NCBI GenBank assembly: GCA_026982215.1
Contig: JALSHN010000338.1
Location: 1 to 11,582, forward strand
Direction of reading: 5' to 3'
Length of the DNA: 11,582 bases
Source: Gammaproteobacteria bacterium
GTDB lineage: Bacteria > Pseudomonadota > Gammaproteobacteria > S012-40
The position numbers and the translations under genes were made by a program. The notes beneath the pieces are model-generated. The model saw only the letters and a list, made by a program, of their open reading frames with translations. It did no database searches and had not been told where the DNA came from. This document shows positions 5,571 to 11,582 of the stretch, piece by piece; position 1 is the stretch's first letter, and each line of letters begins with the position of its first letter.

Positions 5571-7429
5571 TGGAACGACACTACGATGTCATTGTCATCG
5601 GTGGTGGCCATGCCGGTTGCGAGGCCGCGCTGGCGGCTGCGCGCCTGGGGGTGCGCACCCTGTTGTTGACCCACAATCTGGACACCCTGGGACAGATGAG
5701 CTGCAACCCGGCCATCGGTGGTATCGGCAAGAGCCATCTGGTGCGCGAGATCGACGCCTTGGACGGTCTCATGGCCCGGGCCACCGATCAGGCCGGGATC
5801 CAGTTCCGCGTCCTCAATGCCCGCAAGGGACCGGCGGTGCGCGCCACCCGTGCCCAGTGCGACCGGGTGCGCTATCGCCGCGCCGTGCGCCGCATTCTCG
5901 AGGCGCAGCCCGGCTTAGAGCTGTTCCAGCAGGCGGTGGACGATCTCATCGTCGAACAGGGGCGGGTCCGGGGAGTGGTCACCCAGCTGGGGTTGCGGAT
6001 CCATGCCCGCGCCGTGGTCCTCACCGTGGGCACCTTCCTGGGCGGGCGGATCCATGTCGGTCTGGCCCAGAGCGAGGGTGGACGTGCCGGCGATCCGCCC
6101 GCCAACGCCCTGGCCGCCCGCCTGCGCGAACTCCCCTTGACGGTGGCACGCCTCAAGACCGGCACCCCGCCGCGCATCGACGGTCGCAGCATCGATTACA
6201 GCCGTCTGGAGCCCCAGCCCGGTGACGAACCCACACCGGTGATGTCCTTCTTGGGCCGGCCCGAGGAACATCCCCCCCAGGTGGCCTGCCACATCACCGC
6301 CACCAACGAACGCACCCACGACATCATCCGCGCCGCCCTCGATCGCTCCCCCATCTACGCCGGGGTCATCGAAGGCACCGGTCCGCGTTACTGCCCCTCC
6401 ATCGAAGACAAGGTGGTGCGTTTTGCCGAGCGGCCCTCCCATCAGATCTTCCTGGAACCCGAAGGGCTGGATACCGAGGAGGTCTATCCCAACGGTATCT
6501 CCACCTCCTTGCCCTTCGAGGCCCAGATCGATATGGTGCGCAGCATCCGCGGCCTGGAAAAAGCGCGTATCACCCGGCCGGGTTATGCCATCGAGTACGA
6601 CTTCTTCGACCCGCGCGATCTGCACCACAGCCTGGAGAGCAAACACCTGCCGGGACTGTTCCTCGCCGGGCAGATCAACGGCACCACCGGCTACGAAGAG
6701 GCCGCCGCCCAAGGGCTGATCGCCGGCCTCAACGCCGCCCGCGCCGTCCGCGGTGAGGCGCCCTGGACCCCGGCGCGCGACGAGGCCTACATCGGGGTGC
6801 TCATCGACGACCTGGTCACCCGCGGCACCAACGAGCCCTACCGCATGTTCACCTCCCGGGCCGAATACCGCCTCAAACTGCGCGAGGACAACGCCGATCT
6901 GCGCCTCACCGAGACCGGTCGTCGTCTGGGGCTGGTGGGCGAGAGACGCTGGGCGGCCTTCAGTGCCAAGCGCGAGGCACTGGAGCGGGAAAACGAACGG
7001 CTGCGCTGTCTGTGGGTGAGGCCCGGAGACGCCGCCGAGGCGCTGCTGCAACGCCCCCTGTCCCGGGAGACCCGGGCCCTGGACCTGCTGCGCCGCCCGG
7101 AAGTGGACTACCATGCCCTGATCGCCGCCCTGGGTCTCACTCCCTGCCCCACCCCGGGTGTGGCGCAGCAGATCGAGATCCAGGCCAAATACGCCGGTTA
7201 CATCCAACGCCAGGAAGACGAGGCCCGGCGCACCCTGCGCCAGCACGAACAACCCATCCCCGCCGACCTCGACTACCAAGCCATCCGCGGCCTCTCCAAA
7301 GAGGTTCAGGAAAAGCTGCAACGGGTACGGCCGACCACTGTCGGCCAAGCGGCGCGCATCCCCGGTGTCACCCCGGCGGCGGTCTCGCTGTTGCTGGTCC
7401 ACCTCAAGCGCCTGCGCCGCGCCGGATGA
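5570..7429 (+). CDS. mnmG: tRNA uridine-5-carboxymethylaminomethyl(34) synthesis enzyme MnmG
   Basis: FAD- and NADH-dependent subunit of the MnmE-MnmG complex that modifies wobble uridine 34 of tRNAs; also called GidA. The protein has 619 residues (E. coli 629). It starts MERHYDVIVIGGGHAGCEAA with the FAD dinucleotide-binding motif GGGHAG at 11-16, followed by DTLGQMSCNPAIGGIGKSHL. The conserved GPRYCPSIEDKV carries Cys275, equivalent to E. coli Cys277. Later family blocks are SLPFEAQIDMVRSI, GLFLAGQINGTTGYEEAAAQG and TSRAEYRLKLREDNAD. The C-terminal helical domain, which contacts MnmE, is complete. The ATG at 5570 is chosen because it matches the family N-terminus and has GAGG upstream; the frame is open further upstream only as a shadow over mnmE. 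The stop overlaps rsmG (ATGA). Confidence 0.98.
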   Translation: MERHYDVIVIGGGHAGCEAALAAARLGVRTLLLTHNLDTLGQMSCNPAIGGIGKSHLVREIDALDGLMARATDQAGIQFRVLNARKGPAVRATRAQCDRVRYRRAVRRILEAQPGLELFQQAVDDLIVEQGRVRGVVTQLGLRIHARAVVLTVGTFLGGRIHVGLAQSEGGRAGDPPANALAARLRELPLTVARLKTGTPPRIDGRSIDYSRLEPQPGDEPTPVMSFLGRPEEHPPQVACHITATNERTHDIIRAALDRSPIYAGVIEGTGPRYCPSIEDKVVRFAERPSHQIFLEPEGLDTEEVYPNGISTSLPFEAQIDMVRSIRGLEKARITRPGYAIEYDFFDPRDLHHSLESKHLPGLFLAGQINGTTGYEEAAAQGLIAGLNAARAVRGEAPWTPARDEAYIGVLIDDLVTRGTNEPYRMFTSRAEYRLKLREDNADLRLTETGRRLGLVGERRWAAFSAKREALERENERLRCLWVRPGDAAEALLQRPLSRETRALDLLRRPEVDYHALIAALGLTPCPTPGVAQQIEIQAKYAGYIQRQEDEARRTLRQHEQPIPADLDYQAIRGLSKEVQEKLQRVRPTTVGQAARIPGVTPAAVSLLLVHLKRLRRAG

Positions 7430-8115
7430 ACACCTCCCCCCTCCGCGACGATAGTCTGCAACGGCGCCTGACCGAAGGGCTGGAAAGGCTGGGTCTGACA
7501 TTGTCCCCGGAGGTTCAACGACGCCTGCTCGACTACCTCGCCCTGCTGCAGCGCTGGAACCGCGCCTACAACCTCACCGCGGTACGCGACCCCGAGACGA
7601 TGGTGACGCGCCACCTGCTGGACAGCCTCAGCGTGCTACCCTATCTGGACCAGGCCCCGGCGGGGGCAATGGCCGACGTCGGCTCCGGTGCCGGGCTGCC
7701 CGGTATCCCCCTGGCACTGGCCCGCCCCCAGCGCCCGGTGACCCTCATCGACAGCGTGAACAAAAAGACCCGATTCCAACGCCAGGTGATCCGCGAACTG
7801 GGCCTGAACGACCAAGTGAGCGCGATCAATGCCCGGGTGGAGCACCTCGACGATCACTGCGGGCGCTACCCGGTGGTGATCACCCGGGCCTTCGCGCCGC
7901 TGGCGCGCACCTGCCGCCTCAGCGGTGCGCTGCTGGCCCCCGGGGGGCGGCTGCTGGCCATGAAAGGGCCGCGGGTGGAACGGGAGCTCGGTGAACTCCC
8001 TACCGGCTGGCAGGCCCGGATCCACCCCCTGCCGCCGGTGGAAACAGGCAGTGAACACTGCCTGGTGGAACTGCGAATCGAAACGTCCGCGTCTTGCGAG
8101 AGGAACCCTCCATGA
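7426..8115 (+). CDS. rsmG: 16S rRNA (guanine(527)-N(7))-methyltransferase RsmG
   Basis: S-adenosylmethionine-dependent methyltransferase that modifies G527 of 16S rRNA; its loss gives low-level streptomycin resistance in several bacteria. The protein has 229 residues (E. coli 207). The N-terminal helical part includes LLDYLALLQRWNRAYNLTAVRDP. The SAM-binding glycine-rich loop DVGSGAGLPG is at 84-93, followed by the family-typical KKTRFQRQVIRELGL and the C-terminal PPVETGSEHCLVELR. The ATG overlaps the mnmG stop, and the TGA overlaps the parA ATG. The mnmG-rsmG-parA-parB order is the conserved gid-par arrangement. An unusual palindrome lies in its 3' end. Confidence 0.96.
   Translation: MNTSPLRDDSLQRRLTEGLERLGLTLSPEVQRRLLDYLALLQRWNRAYNLTAVRDPETMVTRHLLDSLSVLPYLDQAPAGAMADVGSGAGLPGIPLALARPQRPVTLIDSVNKKTRFQRQVIRELGLNDQVSAINARVEHLDDHCGRYPVVITRAFAPLARTCRLSGALLAPGGRLLAMKGPRVERELGELPTGWQARIHPLPPVETGSEHCLVELRIETSASCERNPP
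8045..8064 (+). repeat. Perfect 9-bp inverted repeat near the 3' end of rsmG, upstream of parA
   Basis: CAGGCAGTG (8045-8053) and CACTGCCTG (8056-8064) flank a 2-bp AA spacer, making a near-perfect 20-bp palindrome. It ends 47 bp before the parA ATG. It falls in codons for the conserved GSEHCL of RsmG, so coding constraint may explain part of it. The compact symmetry resembles an operator or a strong mRNA hairpin. Confidence 0.5.
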
Positions 8116-8900
8116 GCCGAATCCTGGCCGTGGCCAATCAAAAGGGCGGGGTGGGCAAGACCACCACCGCGGTCAACCTCGCTGCCTCCCTGGCGGCCAC
8201 CCGTCGGCGGGTATTGCTGGTGGATATGGACCCCCAGGGCAACGCCACCATGTCCAGCGGGGTGGACAAACACGAGCTTGAGAACAGCGCCTACGAGCTG
8301 CTCATGGGTGAGGCCGAATTCGACGCCGTGGTGGTCCGTGCCGAGGAGGCCGGCTACGATCTCATTCCAGCCAACGGCGACCTCACCGCCGCCGAGGTCC
8401 ACCTGCTGGACCGTCCCGACCGTGAGCGGCGCCTGCGGATCACCCTGGCCCCCCGGCGGGAGCGCTACGATTACATCCTCATCGACTGCCCCCCGGCGCT
8501 CAACATGCTCACCGTCAATGCCCTGGTGGCGGCCCAGGGGGTGCTCATCCCCATGCAATGCGAATACTTCGCCCTGGAAGGGCTCTCGGCGTTGCTGGAG
8601 ACCATCGAGACCATCCGCCACAGCCACAACCCCGAGCTGCACGTCCACGGCCTGCTGCGCACCATGTACGACCCGCGCAACAACCTCACCAACGAAGTCT
8701 CCGAACAACTCAAAGACTACTTCGGCGAGCGCCTCTACCGCACCGTCATTCCCCGCAACATCCGACTGGCCGAGGCCCCCAGCCACGGCAAGCCGGTCAT
8801 CGCCTACGACCGCGCCTCCCGCGGAGCGCAAGGCTACCTTGCCCTGGCGGGAGAACTGCTGCGGCGCGAGGCCCGGGCCCGGGACGAGGCGCTCACCTGA
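8112..8900 (+). CDS. parA: Chromosome partitioning ATPase ParA (Soj)
   Basis: Deviant-Walker ATPase that binds DNA non-specifically as an ATP dimer and moves ParB-parS complexes, segregating replicated origins. The protein has 262 residues, typical of short chromosomal Soj proteins with no N-terminal helix-turn-helix extension. The deviant Walker A is KGGVGKTT (11-18), with signature Lys11 and catalytic-site Lys16. The second motif is VLLVDMDPQGN (Asp38, Asp40), then YDYILIDCPPALN. The ATG at 8112 is chosen over an upstream in-frame start at 8094 because AGAGGA lies about 8 nt before it and the family N-terminus (MSRILAVANQKGG) starts there. It overlaps the rsmG stop and is followed by parB after 26 bp. 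Confidence 0.97.
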   Translation: MSRILAVANQKGGVGKTTTAVNLAASLAATRRRVLLVDMDPQGNATMSSGVDKHELENSAYELLMGEAEFDAVVVRAEEAGYDLIPANGDLTAAEVHLLDRPDRERRLRITLAPRRERYDYILIDCPPALNMLTVNALVAAQGVLIPMQCEYFALEGLSALLETIETIRHSHNPELHVHGLLRTMYDPRNNLTNEVSEQLKDYFGERLYRTVIPRNIRLAEAPSHGKPVIAYDRASRGAQGYLALAGELLRREARARDEALT

Positions 8901-8926
8901 ACCACACCTTGGGAGAATCACGGGCG

Positions 8927-9769
8927 ATGGCCAAGAAAAAACTGGGACGTGGGCTGGATGCGCTGTTGCGCGCCGGCCTGGAACGAGACCAAGACGAAAC
9001 CGATCTGCGTGAACTTCCGGTGGAACACATCCAGCGCGGACGCTATCAACCCCGCCAGGAAATGGACCCCGAGCGCCTGGAAGAACTGGCTGCCTCCATC
9101 CGTGCCCAGGGTCTGGTACAACCGGTGGTGGTCCGCCCGCTGGGCGAAGGACGTTACGAACTCATCGCCGGTGAACGTCGCTGGCGCGCCGCCCAACTGG
9201 CCGGGCTGCACCAGATCCCCGCCGTGGTGCGTCCCGTGCCCGACGAGGCCGCGCTGGCCATGTCGCTGATCGAAAACATCCAGCGCGAAGAACTCACCCC
9301 CATGGAAGAGGCCAACGCCCTCCAACGCCTCATCGACGAATTCCACATGACCCACCAGCAAGTGGCCGAGGCCATCGGTCGTTCGCGCACCGCGGTCACC
9401 AACCTGTTGCGTCTCCAAGGATTGCACCCCGAGGTGAAGCGGATGCTCAACCACGGCGATCTGGAAATGGGGCATGCCCGGGCCCTGCTGGCCCTGCCCC
9501 AGGCCCGTCAACCCGAGGCCGCCCACCGGGTGGTCACCCGGGAGCTGTCGGTGCGCCAGACCGAACGGTTGGTGAAACAGCTCCTCAACCCCAAAGAGGC
9601 ACGTCCCACCCCCACCCCCGACCCCGACATCCTCCGCCTGCAGGAACACCTCAGCGAGCGCCTGGGCGCGCGGGTGCGCATCGTCAACAAACGGGGCGGC
9701 AAGGGCCGCCTGGAGATCGAATACAGCTCGCTGGAAGAGCTGGACGGCATCTTAGAACGCATCGGCTGA
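8927..9769 (+). CDS. parB: Chromosome partitioning protein ParB (Spo0J), CTP-dependent DNA clamp
   Basis: ParB loads at parS sites, hydrolyses CTP and slides as a clamp; it stimulates ParA. The protein has 280 residues. The extreme N-terminus MAKKKLGRGLDALL is the conserved ParA-interacting segment. The CTP-binding catalytic domain carries GERRWRA (82-88) and ENIQRE (116-121). The helix-turn-helix that reads parS is at about 142-163 (HQQVAEAIGRSRTAVTNLLRL). The C-terminal dimerisation domain ends LEIEYSSLEELDGILERIG. GGGAGA lies 10 nt before the ATG. The stop codon begins a terminator-like hairpin, marking the probable end of the rpmH-parB transcription unit. Confidence 0.97.
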   Translation: MAKKKLGRGLDALLRAGLERDQDETDLRELPVEHIQRGRYQPRQEMDPERLEELAASIRAQGLVQPVVVRPLGEGRYELIAGERRWRAAQLAGLHQIPAVVRPVPDEAALAMSLIENIQREELTPMEEANALQRLIDEFHMTHQQVAEAIGRSRTAVTNLLRLQGLHPEVKRMLNHGDLEMGHARALLALPQARQPEAAHRVVTRELSVRQTERLVKQLLNPKEARPTPTPDPDILRLQEHLSERLGARVRIVNKRGGKGRLEIEYSSLEELDGILERIG

Positions 9770-9803
9770 GCGGAGGGCTCGGAAAAGCCTTGCGGCTCAT
9801 TTT
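9767..9803 (+). terminator. Probable weak intrinsic terminator after parB
   Basis: The outer arms TGAGC (9767-9771, starting with the parB stop) and GCTCA (9795-9799) enclose an inner stem, GGCT (9776-9779) with AGCC (9786-9789). The inner stem extends by a G-T wobble and an A-T pair. TTTT (9800-9803) follows. The stem is interrupted and the T-tract is short, so termination may be partial. It overlaps the -35 element of the atp promoter. Confidence 0.4.
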
Positions 9804-9819
9804 CACCCCGGGCTATAAT
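9790..9819 (+). promoter_or_regulatory. Sigma70-type promoter for the atp operon
   Basis: A perfect -10 TATAAT (9814-9819) follows a partial -35 TTGCGG (9790-9795) after 18 bp. Transcription would start near 9826, about 19 nt before the first gene's ATG. It is the only clear promoter between parB and the atp genes. Confidence 0.7.
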
Positions 9820-9844
9820 CCCGCCCCGTTTTGGACGGCGTTTC

Positions 9845-10054
9845 ATGGCGCGCAACCCATCCATAGGCCCCTTGCTCATCGGGGTCGGCTCGATCATGAC
9901 ATCCATGTCGGTGGTGGGTTTTCTGCTGGGATACGCCGTGGACAGGTGGCTGGGCAGCCAACCCATCGGCCTGTTGGTTCTGGGTTTTCTCGGAATCCTG
10001 GGCGGGTTGATGAAGGCCTACCGATTGCTGAGCCACCCGGACTTGTTCAAATGA
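9845..10054 (+). CDS. AtpZ/AtpI-family small membrane protein (F0F1-ATPase-associated)
   Basis: A 69-residue protein with two predicted membrane helices (about 10-31 and 40-58). The second half, GFLLGYAVDRWLGSQPIGLL followed by a glycine-rich helix ending GGLMKAYRL, matches the pattern of the AtpZ-like family (LGxxxDxxLGxxP, then G-rich helix and Arg). Members sit at the front of atp operons. They are proposed to help c-ring or ATP-synthase assembly, or in Bacillus to take part in Mg/Ca transport with AtpI; the role in proteobacteria is unproven. It is the first gene behind the TATAAT promoter, and its stop overlaps the atpI ATG (ATGA). No strong Shine-Dalgarno is visible; the only candidate is GGA about 9 nt upstream. 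The family call is from pattern recognition only. Confidence 0.8.
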   Translation: MARNPSIGPLLIGVGSIMTSMSVVGFLLGYAVDRWLGSQPIGLLVLGFLGILGGLMKAYRLLSHPDLFK

Positions 10055-10434
10055 GTGAAGACATCGCCAGCAACGCCCAGCGCCTGCTCAGAACGCAGTT
10101 GCTGGCGGCAGTCATCGCCGGCCTGTTGTTCCTGGCGCAGGGGCAATGGGCGGCCTTGTCGGCACTCTATGGGGCGTTCATCAGCCTGAGCACCACCCTG
10201 CTGCTGAGTCGGGGAATGCATCACGCCGAGCGCCTCGCAGGGGAAGACCTGAAAAAAATGCAGGCGATCCTCTATGGCGGCGCCGCGGTGCGCTTCGTCC
10301 TGGTGATCGCGCTGTTCTTGTTGGGATTGGCGGTGCTGGCCCTGGATCCATTGGCCACCGCCGCCGGGTTCGGCCTGGCCCACGCCGCGCACCTGATCAA
10401 CCTGCGTGCGCTCAAGCCCGGCCAACATCGATAG
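10051..10434 (+). CDS. atpI: ATP synthase subunit I
   Basis: A 127-residue membrane protein that aids ATP-synthase assembly (c-ring formation) and is not part of the finished enzyme. Four hydrophobic segments are visible at about 13-31, 34-53, 73-96 and 98-116, with a short positively charged loop RGMHHAERLAGEDLKKMQ between the second and third. That topology and the AVRFVLVIALF motif in helix three fit the gammaproteobacterial AtpI family (E. coli 126 residues). The ATG overlaps the stop of the preceding AtpZ-like gene, and atpB follows 18 bp downstream. Sequence conservation in this family is low, so position before atpB is part of the evidence. Confidence 0.9.
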   Translation: MSEDIASNAQRLLRTQLLAAVIAGLLFLAQGQWAALSALYGAFISLSTTLLLSRGMHHAERLAGEDLKKMQAILYGGAAVRFVLVIALFLLGLAVLALDPLATAAGFGLAHAAHLINLRALKPGQHR

Positions 10435-10452
10435 AACTAGGGGGGAAGTCTC

Positions 10453-11301
10453 GTGGCCGAGTCGGCATCATCCTCCGGCGGGGGGACCGTCGAGTACATC
10501 CAGCACCACCTCACCAACTGGTGCGTGGGTCAATGTGATCCGGTGACCCACAAGGCCGCCGGTTTCTGGGCGTTCCACGTGGACACGTTCCTGTTCAGCC
10601 TGCTCACCGCGGGAGTGATCGTGTGGATGGCGCTCAAGCTCAAGGGGCAGTTGAGCCTCGAACGTCCCAGCGGCTTCCAGAACTTCGTCGAATCCATCAT
10701 TGAATTCGTCGATCAGCAGGTGAAGGACACCTTTCCTGGTCGCAACCCCCTCATCGCGCCGCTGGCGCTGACCATCTTCCTGTGGGTGTGGTTGATGAAC
10801 TTCATGGACTTGGTGCCGGTGGATCTGCTGCCCTTCCTGGCCAAGTTGATCGGTATCGAGTACTTGAAGGTGGTGCCCACCACCGACCTCAACACCACCC
10901 TGGCCCTGTCGCTTACCGTGTTCGCGCTGATCATCTACTACAACATCAAGATCAAGGGCGTGGGCGGCTATCTGAAAATGTTCCTGTTCCACCCCTTCGG
11001 TAAGTTCTTCGTGCCCGTCAACATCGTCATGACGCTCATCGAAGAGCTGGCCAAGCCGTTGAGCCTTGCCCTGCGACTGTTCGGCAACCTGTTCGCCGGA
11101 GAGCTGGTGTTCCTGCTCATCGCCCTGCTGGGGGGCACCGCGGGCATCGGCCTGGCCCTGGCCTTCCTCTTCCCGCTGCAGGTGATCCTGGATCTGGGAT
11201 GGCTCATCTTCCACCTCCTGGTGATCACCCTGCAGGCCTTCATCTTCATGGTGCTCACCATCGTGTACCTGGGGATGGCGCACGTCGAGGAAGAACACTG
11301 A
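10453..11301 (+). CDS. atpB: F0F1 ATP synthase subunit a
   Basis: Stator subunit of the F0 sector that forms the two half-channels for ions beside the c-ring. The protein has 282 residues (E. coli 271). It starts with GTG; GGGGGAAG at 10441-10448 provides the ribosome binding site. The key block LSLALRLFGNLFAGELVF carries the essential Arg208 (E. coli Arg210) and Glu217 (Glu219). The last helices, LIFHLLVITLQAFIFMVLTIVYL, carry His254 and Gln261, equivalent to His245 and Gln252. So the full set of E. coli proton-path residues is kept. The N-terminus is periplasmic-type (EYIQHHLTNW). Next gene is atpE, 51 bp downstream. Confidence 0.97.
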   Translation: MAESASSSGGGTVEYIQHHLTNWCVGQCDPVTHKAAGFWAFHVDTFLFSLLTAGVIVWMALKLKGQLSLERPSGFQNFVESIIEFVDQQVKDTFPGRNPLIAPLALTIFLWVWLMNFMDLVPVDLLPFLAKLIGIEYLKVVPTTDLNTTLALSLTVFALIIYYNIKIKGVGGYLKMFLFHPFGKFFVPVNIVMTLIEELAKPLSLALRLFGNLFAGELVFLLIALLGGTAGIGLALAFLFPLQVILDLGWLIFHLLVITLQAFIFMVLTIVYLGMAHVEEEH

Positions 11302-11352
11302 TATCAACGGTTCGGAACTTTCCATCACTCAAGCACTTAGGGAGACCCTGCT

Positions 11353-11582
11353 ATGACACCTGAAATGATCGCCACCATCTATGCCTACACCGCCGTCGGC
11401 GTCGGTGTGATCCTCGCCGCTGCCGGTCTGGGTTCGGCCATCGGCTGGGGCCTCATCTGCGCCAAGACTCTGGAAGGCATCGCCCGTCAACCCGAAATGC
11501 GCCCCGCCCTGATGACCAACATGTTCATCTTCGCCGGTCTGATGGAATCCTTCCCCTTCATCATCCTGGCCTTCGCCATGTG
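11353..11582 (+). CDS. atpE: F0F1 ATP synthase subunit c (partial, right edge)
   Basis: Proteolipid of the rotating c-ring; each copy carries the ion-binding carboxylate. Seventy-six codons are present before the window ends, and probably 10-20 more lie beyond. The protein is a two-helix hairpin: helix 1 (about 10-40) with the glycine pattern GLGSAIGWG, the polar loop ARQPE (44-48) that contacts the F1 central stalk, and helix 2 with the ion-binding Glu65 in GLMESFPFI. The carboxylate is Glu followed by Ser66 rather than the E. coli Asp61. AGGGAGA lies about 8 nt before the ATG. The frame is intact up to the edge. Confidence 0.96.
   Translation, partial: MTPEMIATIYAYTAVGVGVILAAAGLGSAIGWGLICAKTLEGIARQPEMRPALMTNMFIFAGLMESFPFIILAFAM

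Noticed and set aside
5915..7501. Long minus-strand open frame (528 codons) opposite mnmG
   Set aside because: Same reason: an antisense shadow of a well-conserved gene, with low-complexity composition and no ribosome binding site or domain seen.
9564..9579. GTGAAACA in parB as a possible parS site
   Set aside because: Only the right half of parS matches (eight of eight); the left half has no matches. No full parS palindrome was found by eye anywhere in the window.
10468..11328. Minus-strand open frame (286 codons) opposite atpB
   Set aside because: The peptide is extremely rich in Gln, Glu, His and Asp, as expected for the complement of hydrophobic membrane codons. It is not a real protein.
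1..11582. Undescribed defence, mobile or biosynthetic system
   Set aside because: All complete reading frames of substance belong to the conserved origin-proximal set. There are no integrase, transposase, CRISPR or toxin-antitoxin signals, and base composition looks even across the window.

Overview
The window is a chromosomal replication-origin neighbourhood from a GC-rich gammaproteobacterium. The gene order dnaA (leftward) | rpmH-rnpA-yidD-yidC-mnmE-mnmG-rsmG-parA-parB, then the atp genes (rightward), is the conserved origin-proximal order of this class. The YidC, AtpB and AtpE sequences look most like those of sulfur- or methane-oxidising lineages (Chromatiales or Methylococcales type). 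That placement rests on recalled family resemblance, not on a search.

Layout. Positions 1-170 are the region downstream of dnaA. It carries several DnaA boxes and possibly the first codons of another leftward gene. dnaA runs leftward from a GTG at 1556 to 171. Positions 1557-1727 separate dnaA from rpmH. This stretch holds a consensus DnaA box inside an 11-bp tandem repeat, a sigma70-type promoter for rpmH, and an inverted repeat in the rpmH leader. DnaA boxes therefore flank dnaA on both sides, which suggests a bipartite oriC.

From 1728 to 9769, nine rightward genes are packed with almost no spacing. Most junctions are ATGA or TAATG overlaps, so they are probably one or a few translationally coupled transcription units. 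The products are ribosomal protein L34, the RNase P protein, two membrane-protein-insertion factors (YidD, YidC), the MnmE/MnmG tRNA wobble-uridine modification pair, the 16S rRNA methyltransferase RsmG, and the ParA/ParB chromosome partition proteins.

From 9770 a new unit begins. A TATAAT promoter precedes a small AtpZ-like membrane protein, AtpI, AtpB (F0 subunit a) and AtpE (F0 subunit c, cut by the right edge). This is the start of the F1F0 ATP synthase operon. A terminator-like hairpin starting at the parB stop codon overlaps the -35 element of the atp promoter.

I see no mobile element, CRISPR array, RNA gene or defence cassette, and no undescribed multi-gene system. The points worth a second look are small regulatory or structural ones: the DnaA-box arrangement, palindromes at the rpmH promoter and upstream of parA, a parS-half-like direct repeat before mnmG, the terminator/promoter overlap, the AtpZ-like/AtpI pair, and the residues around the AtpE ion site. 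Every gene in the window that I can see completely appears intact.
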